Origin: Sulfuricurvum sp.
Lineage (GTDB): Bacteria; Campylobacterota; Campylobacteria; Campylobacterales; Sulfurimonadaceae
Reading direction: 5' to 3'
Assembly (NCBI GenBank): GCA_024637295.1
Contig: JAGXFL010000009.1
Location: forward strand, 1 to 64,000
DNA: 64,000 bases
Numbering within the stretch: position 1 is the first letter of the stretch; the number at the start of each line of letters is the position of its first letter. The notes below the pieces were generated by a model, which saw only the letters and a list, made by a program, of their open reading frames with translations, searched no databases and was not told the origin of the DNA. Positions 52,950-60,285 of this stretch are shown here, piece after piece. The translations under genes and the position numbers were made by a program.

Positions 52950-54136
52950 TAACCTTGAGCATAGATATTGTTTTTATTTTCCTTGATCGCAATGACTGCA
53001 TGTTCTGCAAAAGCGAACGAACAGGTAAATGCCGGGCTTACTGCATTTAAAATATGGGTCGAATTGGACGTATGTTCGATGATGAAGTCTTGAACGAGCT
53101 CTTGGGTCCTGGTGTTGAGCAGTTGCGCTCTAATACCTGCTGGCATCGGTTTGAAGTTATCGCCAATATGATGTACCATATTTTTTGCTTTTTGGATAAA
53201 GATTCTAGAACTGTAGTTTTTCATTTCATTAAGTGCGAGTGTCCTAAAATTAAATGCATTGGAGATGAATAGTTTTATCTCATAATGGAGAATCTCTAGC
53301 ATCTCTAATAGATCAAAATTCTTTAGACCCTGATAGTTTTCGCGCCAAAAAGCAGGAATCGCAGTTGGGCCAATCTTGATAGACCCATCGGCGGTTATTG
53401 TATAGTGGACACCAAGAAATGGATTTGAAAGGTTTGGCACAGGATAAATATTGGTTTTTATCGCTGTTTTATCTTCCATGTATTTGAGATAGATACCTTT
53501 GAATGGGAGCATGGTATAGTGATGTGCTATGCCAAATTTATGAGCAATTTTATCAGCGTAAGCCCCGGCACAATTTATAAGATAAGTATATCTGAATTGA
53601 CAATCTTCGAATGAGGTGTTAAAGTGAAAGCTGACTCCACACTCTTGCAGCAGTGCTTTCAATGTATAACATACCTCTTTGGGATCTACGGAAGCTGTTG
53701 AAGGAGAAAAGAGGGCTTTCTTGTAAGTTTTCGCATTGGGATCAATCATAGAGAGCTCTATTTCATCTATAATATAGGTTTCGACACCATTGACTTGTGC
53801 TCGGCGATGAAGTTCAATAATACCTTGCACCTCTTGTTCGTTCGCAGCAATAACAACCTTTTGGGTTTTTTTAACAGGGATAGCATGTTCAAGACAAAAT
53901 TGTTTCATACGTCGATTTCCCTCGACCGTAAATTTAGCTTTTAAGCTATCTTCTGTGTAATAAAAGCCAGCATGTAAAACACCACTGTTACGTCCACTCG
54001 CATGTTTGGCAACGTCATCTTCTTTTTCGATAATAGCAATAGAAGCATCAGGCTCTTTAGCAATTAATTCATAGGCAATAGTCATACCGATGATGCCGCC
54101 TCCGACAATCAGATAATCATAAGACAGTTTATTCAT
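52949..54136 (-). CDS. LhgO-like FAD-dependent 2-hydroxyacid oxidoreductase
   Basis: A 395-aa protein of the DAO superfamily resembling L-2-hydroxyglutarate oxidase LhgO: YLIVGGGIIGMTIAYEL (FAD-binding), KHASGRNSGVLHAGFYY and MLPFKGIYLKYM, and a C-terminal MPAGIRAQL. Such enzymes oxidise an alpha-hydroxyacid. It sits between the PglK flippase and rfbC, with 4-base and 1-base overlaps, so it belongs to the glycan operon rather than central metabolism. A 2-hydroxyacid substrate is notable beside the ComA/ComB pair; any link is inferred. Confidence 0.8.
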   Translation of the reverse strand: MNKLSYDYLIVGGGIIGMTIAYELIAKEPDASIAIIEKEDDVAKHASGRNSGVLHAGFYYTEDSLKAKFTVEGNRRMKQFCLEHAIPVKKTQKVVIAANEQEVQGIIELHRRAQVNGVETYIIDEIELSMIDPNAKTYKKALFSPSTASVDPKEVCYTLKALLQECGVSFHFNTSFEDCQFRYTYLINCAGAYADKIAHKFGIAHHYTMLPFKGIYLKYMEDKTAIKTNIYPVPNLSNPFLGVHYTITADGSIKIGPTAIPAFWRENYQGLKNFDLLEMLEILHYEIKLFISNAFNFRTLALNEMKNYSSRIFIQKAKNMVHHIGDNFKPMPAGIRAQLLNTRTQELVQDFIIEHTSNSTHILNAVSPAFTCSFAFAEHAVIAIKENKNNIYAQG

Positions 54137-55812
54137 AATACTATCTTTCTATCGCATTTTTCTATCGTAGAGAGTCTGTGGGCAATGATTATCAAGGTCT
54201 TGTCAGCGGAGGCTTCATAGATTGCATCCATAATAAGGCTTTCAGTTTCATTGTCAAGCGCGGAAGTTGCTTCGTCAAGAACTAAAATTTCTGGATCTGC
54301 ATAGAGTGCTCTTGCTATTCCGATGCGTTGTTTTTGCCCTCCGCTTAACTGGATACCGCCTTCACCAACTCTCGTATCAACACCATCTTTCTTCATTAAA
54401 AATTCATATATATTCGCTTGCTGTAAAGCTTTTTTGATTTTTTCGGAGTTAAATTCATGTCCAAATGCAACGTTTTCTGCCACTGTTCCATCAAATAAAT
54501 AGATAGACTGAGGTATGTATCCAACTTTTGAACGCCAAGATTTTACATTATTGACAGTAAGTTCTTTGTTTCCAATTTTTATTGATCCACTGCATGGTTT
54601 GTAAATACCGATAATAATGTCGACCAACGTAGATTTTCCACTTCCGCTTTCTCCGGTAAAGGCGATTTTTTCCCCTTTTTTTATGACCAGGTTAACATTG
54701 TTTAACACATTGTGCTTTCCGTCATAACTGAAATTGATATTGTTTAGTTCAATATGCTCGTCAAAATCAATATTGTCTTCCCCTTCACTTTCTAAATCAT
54801 ACATTAAATCTGAATGTACAATATCCAAGGAGGTATGCAAAAATAAAATAGCGTTGTAGCTCGTTATCATACGATTGACAGCAGGTAGCATACGGTATAA
54901 GGCAAGTGCATACATTGATATCAAAGGTATAACAAACGCTGCGTTATTGTAGATGTATAAAATGTACATAACAACCGCGATAAGTGTAGAAAAGCCAATG
55001 GTTTCCAAGACGTTTCTTGGGATGGCTGCTACGGTTGTGTTTATTATATTGGCTTTTGAAAATCCTTGACTGGCTTCAGTAAAAGCATTAAAAATGATTT
55101 TTTCATTCCCAATGAGTTTGATCATTTTAAAGTTTCCAAAAGTCTCGCCAATAATTCGATAAAATTTTTCTTGTAACGTAGCTCTTTTCTCACCTTGAAG
55201 CCTGATGATTTTTGACAATGTTTTTGTCAGTAAAATGACTTTGACAGATAAAATAAGACTAAGCACTAAGGTCATTTTCCAATTGACGAAAAAAAGGATG
55301 ATATACAAAAAAAGGACGGTAAAAGATTCGGATAACAACATTAAAACATTTTGGATGATAGTAGTTAAATTATTTGCTTCGTTTATAATTGTTTTCGTCA
55401 GAGTCGCGGTATTTCGTTGGACAAACTCTTTATAGGGAAGACCAATATATCCTTGGAACAATTTATAAGCAAATTGATGATAACTTCCATATGAAAAACG
55501 GTTTAATATATATGAATACAAGATATTAAAGAGGGCCCTGAAAAGATAAAAGCAAATCAGAGATAATCCAAATGCAAGTACAAAGTTATTTTTTTCGTGA
55601 AATCCAAACAGATCATATGCCCGTTTATAATATCCGTTATCTATGAGATCTGGGTTGGATGCGATTGAAATAAAAGGCATAATTGCAGAGATACCGACTG
55701 TTTCAATAACGGACAAAAAAATGGTCAAAATAAAAAGAAATAAGAGAAATTTTTTATCTTTTAGGGTTAATAGAGCAGAGAGTTTACGAATAATCAATTT
55801 TACACCATCCAT
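54133..55812 (-). CDS. pglK: PglK-like ABC-type lipid-linked oligosaccharide flippase
   Basis: A 559-aa half-transporter: about six membrane helices (residues 20-310), then an ABC domain with Walker A GESGSGKSTL, signature LSGGQKQRIGIARAL and Walker B ILVLDEATSALD. The sequence follows Campylobacter PglK closely (IETVGISAIMPFI, ALYRMLPAVNRMITSY). It flips the undecaprenyl-linked glycan to the periplasm for PglB. The end is short: after RLSTIEKCDRKIVL the frame stops, so the usual dozen or so residues after the last strand are missing. Its stop overlaps the next gene. Confidence 0.9.
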   Translation of the reverse strand: MDGVKLIIRKLSALLTLKDKKFLLFLFILTIFLSVIETVGISAIMPFISIASNPDLIDNGYYKRAYDLFGFHEKNNFVLAFGLSLICFYLFRALFNILYSYILNRFSYGSYHQFAYKLFQGYIGLPYKEFVQRNTATLTKTIINEANNLTTIIQNVLMLLSESFTVLFLYIILFFVNWKMTLVLSLILSVKVILLTKTLSKIIRLQGEKRATLQEKFYRIIGETFGNFKMIKLIGNEKIIFNAFTEASQGFSKANIINTTVAAIPRNVLETIGFSTLIAVVMYILYIYNNAAFVIPLISMYALALYRMLPAVNRMITSYNAILFLHTSLDIVHSDLMYDLESEGEDNIDFDEHIELNNINFSYDGKHNVLNNVNLVIKKGEKIAFTGESGSGKSTLVDIIIGIYKPCSGSIKIGNKELTVNNVKSWRSKVGYIPQSIYLFDGTVAENVAFGHEFNSEKIKKALQQANIYEFLMKKDGVDTRVGEGGIQLSGGQKQRIGIARALYADPEILVLDEATSALDNETESLIMDAIYEASADKTLIIIAHRLSTIEKCDRKIVL

Positions 55813-55843
55813 AAAGGTTTAAATTGTATTTTTGTCTTGAATA

Positions 55844-56662
55844 TCATAGATTTCCTCTATTTTTTTGTATTTTAGTTTCCAGATCACATATAAAAAAAGT
55901 GTTGTCTTTTTTATAGAGATTAAACATCTCTTCTTCAAGAATATCTGTTCGGATTGCTTCGATTTTAAATCTATCGACTTCCCATGTTTCTACTAGTTTT
56001 TTTGCTTTGAGATGTTTTTCTAGATTGGAAAAGTCCGCTTCATAGGGAGTGTTTAGTTCTCTTCCATAAAAAGTGACTCGTTGAGGAGTTTTAATGGACA
56101 TGTTGTCGATAATACCTTCAAAGGTGAAGTTTTTCCGATATTCAACCGAGAGTTTTTTTTCTACATAGTGTGCTTCTGTCATTCTTCGTAGAACAGGACC
56201 AATTGAACATATATAGCCATGATGAGCGAAGAGTTCGTGTATTAAGGATGACTCTCCAAATGATTCGTAATCTTGTGAGCTAAAGTGATGAAATTTCTTA
56301 TTTTCACTAAATACAGTATATGAAAGCATCGGATCTACAGTCCGTTTGTCTGTATTTGATTTTCTGATGTATTCATTGACTTGGCCTACGGATGAAGGTG
56401 AACTTTCCATATTGTATTCACTGATTGAGCTGCGAGATGAAAAGCTATAGGAAAAAGATGGAATCAGTATTTGACCTCCATTGTCTTTTACGTTATTCAT
56501 CAAGGTATTAAAAGTATTTAATTTTGAGTTAATCAAATCATTAATATTCGTTCCGCTATTTAATCCAAAATGCATTAGACCTGTCATATCTATATGGATA
56601 ACAGCAGGATTTTCTTGAGTCTTAGTCACCAATGTGTCCAGGACTTTTTTATAGAAATCCAT
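55844..56662 (-). CDS. AAC(3)-fold N-acyltransferase
   Basis: A 272-aa protein of the antibiotic_NAT/AAC(3) family: IHIDMTGLMHFGL, GGQILIPSFSYSFSSR, SSVGQVNEYIRKSN, KRTVDPMLSYTVF and YESFGESSLIHELF. Family members acylate amino groups; some sit in glycan loci, where an amino sugar is the likely acceptor. It follows the ACP and AMP-ligase genes, so the acyl donor may be an acyl-ACP. An antibiotic-resistance role is unlikely from this context. Confidence 0.8.
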   Translation of the reverse strand: MDFYKKVLDTLVTKTQENPAVIHIDMTGLMHFGLNSGTNINDLINSKLNTFNTLMNNVKDNGGQILIPSFSYSFSSRSSISEYNMESSPSSVGQVNEYIRKSNTDKRTVDPMLSYTVFSENKKFHHFSSQDYESFGESSLIHELFAHHGYICSIGPVLRRMTEAHYVEKKLSVEYRKNFTFEGIIDNMSIKTPQRVTFYGRELNTPYEADFSNLEKHLKAKKLVETWEVDRFKIEAIRTDILEEEMFNLYKKDNTFFICDLETKIQKNRGNL

Positions 56663-56666
56663 AATG

Positions 56667-58022
56667 TTACTTTATCTCTTCATACGTTGATAAGTTTTGA
56701 GCGATTTTTTTTCTATCTATTTTAAACGTTTGAGTATACTCAATAGTCGTTATTTGGTAATATTTATGAGGGATTTCGTAGGGTCTTAACACTTTTCTGA
56801 GATTTTCCAATAGGAATCTTTTTGTCAATGTATCATTGCTTTGAATGCATAATGCGATAAGGGTACCAAAGGGTTCTTGCTTAAATGGGACGATAATGAC
56901 AATACTCTCTTTTAAAATATCGGATATTTTTCTTTCGATATTTTTGAGTGAAATCTTATTTCCACCTATTTTAATCTCATCATCCATACGACCCTCTATG
57001 ATAAAGCCATTGTCTACTATGACTTTATCCCCGGTAGGATGAGGACGAGAAGATGGAATAAATTGGTTATTGATAATGTATCCAAAAAATAAAAAGTCGG
57101 AATCAACGTACAGTTGATCTTCTTGTACAGTACAGGTGGTGCCGCCGATATTTTTACCAATTTTGAGGTATTCATTTTTTTCTGTATTTCGATCATATTT
57201 ATTAATGAAAAATCTTCCGGCTAATTCTGCTAACCCATATACATGAAAAAATAACGTGCTTGGGAAAGTTTTGATAATTTTCTCTATGACTGAAGGATAG
57301 ATCAAATCACCTGATGAGAAAAAATAGATTGGTTTTGCATCAGTGGCTAAGTAGTTTAATGTCATGAGCAGATGTACAGGCGAGCCAACAATTGCTAGGT
57401 TTTTATATAGCTGTGAGTATTTTTCTATCTCTATTTTATCTTCAATATCTGTGAATATTAAATGTGATTCTGTGCTTAGATGCACTAGAAAATGGCTTAA
57501 GGCACTGACTAGATATGGTTTTAGCATTGTAATAGAGACATAACCACTTAGTCCGATTTCATTGATCATGGACTGTGCATTTTTAAAAAAATGACTATGA
57601 TGATGCAAAATTCCTTTTGGCTTACCTGTACTTCCGGAAGAAAATAAAACAGTGTCTCCACGTTCGTCGTATGCAGTTTCCATGTAAGAGGTATTTAGCT
57701 CAGATTTTATATCGCTCCCATCATAGCGAAGGGTGTATTTGCAGTTTTCAAAAATACATGTTCCTTCTAAAAAATCTTTATTTGGAAAATATATTTTCAA
57801 TCCTTGACGCCAACATGCGAAAATAAGAGGGTATAGATGTAAAGGATTTTCACAGTGTAATGCAATAAATTCTTTGATAAGTGAAGTATTCGTTTTTGTG
57901 AGGATCTCTTCTATTTTTATTACATCATTGTAAAAATCATCTCTGGAAATCGAAGTACCCTTATAGCTTATTAGCAATGCAGAATTATTTTTAAGAGTGT
58001 CTATGATTGTATCGATTGTCAT
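56667..58022 (-). CDS. AMP-forming acid-ACP ligase (ANL superfamily)
   Basis: A 451-aa adenylate-forming enzyme, shorter than the usual 500-550 aa, missing much of the N-terminal region. Core motifs: LFSSGSTGKPKGILHHH (P-loop), HVYGLAELAGRFF, PTGDKVIVDNGFIIEGRMDD and EIKIGGNKISLKNIERKI, with C-terminal catalytic Lys in KIDRKK. The stop overlaps the AAC(3)-fold region by a short gap, and its start overlaps the ACP gene by 4 bases. It probably loads a carboxylic acid onto the ACP; the acid is unknown, with sulfolactate a candidate from the ComA/ComB neighbours. Confidence 0.82.
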   Translation of the reverse strand: MTIDTIIDTLKNNSALLISYKGTSISRDDFYNDVIKIEEILTKTNTSLIKEFIALHCENPLHLYPLIFACWRQGLKIYFPNKDFLEGTCIFENCKYTLRYDGSDIKSELNTSYMETAYDERGDTVLFSSGSTGKPKGILHHHSHFFKNAQSMINEIGLSGYVSITMLKPYLVSALSHFLVHLSTESHLIFTDIEDKIEIEKYSQLYKNLAIVGSPVHLLMTLNYLATDAKPIYFFSSGDLIYPSVIEKIIKTFPSTLFFHVYGLAELAGRFFINKYDRNTEKNEYLKIGKNIGGTTCTVQEDQLYVDSDFLFFGYIINNQFIPSSRPHPTGDKVIVDNGFIIEGRMDDEIKIGGNKISLKNIERKISDILKESIVIIVPFKQEPFGTLIALCIQSNDTLTKRFLLENLRKVLRPYEIPHKYYQITTIEYTQTFKIDRKKIAQNLSTYEEIK

Positions 58023-58261
58023 TTTGTATTTTCTAAGAGTTTATTATTCGTATATGTAATTATCTTATTGACGGTGCCAAAGCTTTCCAGTGATATCTCT
58101 TCGGGATTGATCTCTACGGAAAAATTCATCTGTATAAAAAGCATGATATGGAATATATTCATCGAGTCCATGAGTCCACTTTCCCCAAATATTTCGCCAT
58201 CTAAATCTAGAACTTTTTTACCTGAAAGTAGCTCGATTTCTTCAACTAATTCATTTAACAT
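58019..58261 (-). CDS. Acyl carrier protein
   Basis: An ACP of about 80 aa with the phosphopantetheine site in GLMDSMNIFHIMLFIQ (Ser in DSM), helical and acidic, full-length for a discrete carrier. AAAAAGG at good spacing supports the ATG at 58261 rather than the in-frame 58285. It is translationally coupled to the AMP-ligase. A TATAAT about 57 bases upstream marks the likely start of an ACP-ligase-acyltransferase transcript. This is a dedicated carrier, separate from the fatty-acid AcpP. Confidence 0.85.
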   Translation of the reverse strand: MLNELVEEIELLSGKKVLDLDGEIFGESGLMDSMNIFHIMLFIQMNFSVEINPEEISLESFGTVNKIITYTNNKLLENTK

Positions 58262-58317
58262 AGAAACCTTTTTAAATTTAATCATTTATTGCAATAAACT
58301 AATAGATATTAGGGGCG

Positions 58318-58323
58318 ATTATA
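58318..58323 (-). promoter_or_regulatory. Internal -10 element before the ACP gene
   Basis: On the minus strand TGTTATAATCGCC gives a perfect TATAAT in the 103-base gap between the VOC gene and the ACP gene, one of the larger gaps in the locus. Confidence 0.45.
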
Positions 58324-58364
58324 ACATATGCAATCTGTGAAGCTTTTAATAGAGCATAATTGTC

Positions 58365-58766
58365 TTAATACATCATCTGTGGGTTGTAGTAATATTTAAA
58401 CTCCAACAGATTGTTTGAAGGATCAATCAAAAAAAAGCTGATATGTTCTTCTGGTGTTCCAATAAAACGTGAAAAAACTTTTTCGTAAAATGGTAAATTT
58501 CGCATTTCAGCCAATTTTACCAGATCATCAAAATGTTGTTTTTCATAAAAAGTAATTCCGGCATGTCTAGGGTACATCTCCGGATGTTTATCAGTTTTTT
58601 CCGGATATTTATGACATACTAGTTGATCTCCAAAAAAATCTAATGTAATTCGGTCATCATAACGTCTAGCTAGTTTACATCCCAGCCCCGTGACATAAAA
58701 ACTATATGTCTCATCCAAATCGTTACAAGGTACCGCTAGATGAAATACATTTCGTGAATCGCGCAT
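58365..58766 (-). CDS. VOC-family (glyoxalase-like) protein
   Basis: A protein of about 133 aa with the VOC fold: FHLAVPCNDLDETYSFYVTG with the first metal His, ITLDFFGDQLVCH, RHAGITFYEKQHF, and FFLIDPSNNLLEFKYY with the final Glu. Such proteins bind a divalent metal and handle small acids or dicarbonyls. AAAAGGGGAG precedes the ATG at 58766, chosen over the in-frame upstream start at 58823. It directly follows comA, so a role in the same pathway is plausible; the reaction is unknown. Confidence 0.75.
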   Translation of the reverse strand: MRDSRNVFHLAVPCNDLDETYSFYVTGLGCKLARRYDDRITLDFFGDQLVCHKYPEKTDKHPEMYPRHAGITFYEKQHFDDLVKLAEMRNLPFYEKVFSRFIGTPEEHISFFLIDPSNNLLEFKYYYNPQMMY

Positions 58767-58779
58767 TTCACTCCCCTTT

Positions 58780-59544
58780 TTAGTGATTATCGAAAAGAAA
58801 AAAAGTATCTGAACGTAAACCAAGCCGTAACGTTTCTAAGGAAATAATGTCAGAAAATGCAATATTGGCTAAATTGCAATTTGTACCAAGTTTCTTGATG
58901 AAATGAGTTTGCAGCTTTTTATTTGGTGCTTCAAAAATCAGATCACTTAGAGATATTTCTGAATCCATGATTTCTTCGATCAATCCAATCCTAAGCTCTC
59001 CATTACTACGACAAATCCCACTTGTACCACTTTCTCGTGACTCTGTTATGACTTTGATTGCGCCGGCGGCTAAGTCTTCTTTTATGTATTCAATCCATTT
59101 TTTTGGAGACATCTCTTCAGATTTTTCTGAATCTTTTAATCCTACTTCACTAAAAACTTGATATTTTTTAGCAAAATCTGTAATGTATTTACACTTTTCT
59201 TGATTAGAAATATCTATAGTTCCATTGGAGACTTCGACAAAGCGACATTGATGTTCATCGAGAAATTTTTTATAATCTTCAATTTTGTTTTGATATAAAA
59301 ATATTTCAAAAAGAGTACCACCAAAAAAATAATCGATTTTATGACTCTGTAGAAACTCAATTTTCTTTTTAAGTTGAGGGGTGACTATTGAAGTCCCCCA
59401 GCCAAATTTAATAAAATCAATTTGTTCAATGCTACTTTCAACAACATCTTTAAAGTAGGCGAGCGGATATCCATTGTCAATTAAAAGATTTAATCCAGTA
59501 GCTCTTGGTTTTTGTTCCCTGTATGGAAGAGAAAGTTTATGCAT
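58780..59544 (-). CDS. comA: ComA-like phosphosulfolactate synthase
   Basis: A 254-aa TIM-barrel protein matching the family along its length: LNLLIDNGYPL, IDFIKFGWGTSIVTP, DYFFGGTLFEIFLY, FVEVSNGTIDI, AIKVITESRESGTSGI, LIFEAPNKKLQTHFIKKLG and LETLRLGLRSDTF. The family adds sulfite to phosphoenolpyruvate to give (R)-2-phospho-3-sulfolactate, the first step of coenzyme M synthesis in methanogens and of sulfolactate synthesis in Bacillus spores. It overlaps comB by 8 bases. Its occurrence in a protein-glycosylation locus is unusual. Confidence 0.92.
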   Translation of the reverse strand: MHKLSLPYREQKPRATGLNLLIDNGYPLAYFKDVVESSIEQIDFIKFGWGTSIVTPQLKKKIEFLQSHKIDYFFGGTLFEIFLYQNKIEDYKKFLDEHQCRFVEVSNGTIDISNQEKCKYITDFAKKYQVFSEVGLKDSEKSEEMSPKKWIEYIKEDLAAGAIKVITESRESGTSGICRSNGELRIGLIEEIMDSEISLSDLIFEAPNKKLQTHFIKKLGTNCNLANIAFSDIISLETLRLGLRSDTFFLFDNH

Positions 59545-60247
59545 TGATTAGCCTTTTTACAATTTTTGTGTGATTCCCATCATGGATAATTTGCATTATA
59601 AAGTTGCTTTTTTGCAGCGTCAAGCATTTTATCAAGTCAAGTACCGAAAAATCGGTATTACACGGATCTAAAAACTTTTCGGCTGCAGCCGAATGTATAA
59701 TCCTGGTTGCTGTTTCTTCTTGAAGAGTTTGTATATCATGATACTCATTTAATATTAAATTTTTCATATATTGTGCACATGATAGGTCGTCATCTCCATT
59801 GGGGTGCGAGGCAATAATATTGATGATGGCATTGTTGTCATAGGTGTCTTTTACCAATTTTTGAACCCAGAGGGATGTTTCATAGGCATTGACAAACCCT
59901 GTTACTAGAACATGCTCAGCCTCTAGGGAGTTTAATGTTACTTTCACTCCATTTGTAGTGCGTTGAACCAATGTTTTATCAGCGATATTGGCAGTTGAGA
60001 TTTCTTGCGGCGAATTGCCAAAATCAAATCCATCAATTTTATAACCACCTATTTCACCAGAGAGAAGATAGTCAGAATGATGATTTTTTAAAGCCAAAGC
60101 TTCATGCTCATCACTGATTAAAATGATCTCTTTGATCCCGTTTTCATACGCATAAAAAGACACTGTGAAAGCTCGGATAACGTCAATGATTATATTGATA
60201 TCGGAAGGCGGGGGAGATGTAACGCCTTGTATGATATTGATTGTCAT
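59537..60247 (-). CDS. comB: ComB-like 2-phosphosulfolactate phosphatase
   Basis: A 236-aa protein with the ComB hallmarks: NIIIDVIRAFT near the N-terminus, LLSGEIGGYKIDGFDFGNSP, LVQRTTNGVKV and a VTGFVNAYETSLWV segment. The family is an Mg-dependent acid phosphatase that removes phosphate from 2-phospho-3-sulfolactate. It is encoded directly upstream of comA with an 8-base overlap, so the two form a two-step pathway from PEP and sulfite to (R)-3-sulfolactate. ComC, ComD and ComE, needed to go on to coenzyme M, are not seen nearby. Confidence 0.92.
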   Translation of the reverse strand: MTINIIQGVTSPPPSDINIIIDVIRAFTVSFYAYENGIKEIILISDEHEALALKNHHSDYLLSGEIGGYKIDGFDFGNSPQEISTANIADKTLVQRTTNGVKVTLNSLEAEHVLVTGFVNAYETSLWVQKLVKDTYDNNAIINIIASHPNGDDDLSCAQYMKNLILNEYHDIQTLQEETATRIIHSAAAEKFLDPCNTDFSVLDLIKCLTLQKSNFIMQIIHDGNHTKIVKRLINA

Positions 60248-60285
60248 TAATTAACCTTCCTGTAGATCAAATATGCACTCATATC

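Noticed and set aside
55844-56662. Aminoglycoside resistance gene (AAC(3))
   Set aside because: The fold is shared, but the gene is embedded in a glycan operon next to an ACP and ligase, and no other resistance or mobile elements are near.
58780-60247. Coenzyme M biosynthesis
   Set aside because: Only the first two steps are present; ComC, ComD and ComE and any coenzyme M-dependent enzyme are not seen in the window. It cannot be excluded for the whole genome.
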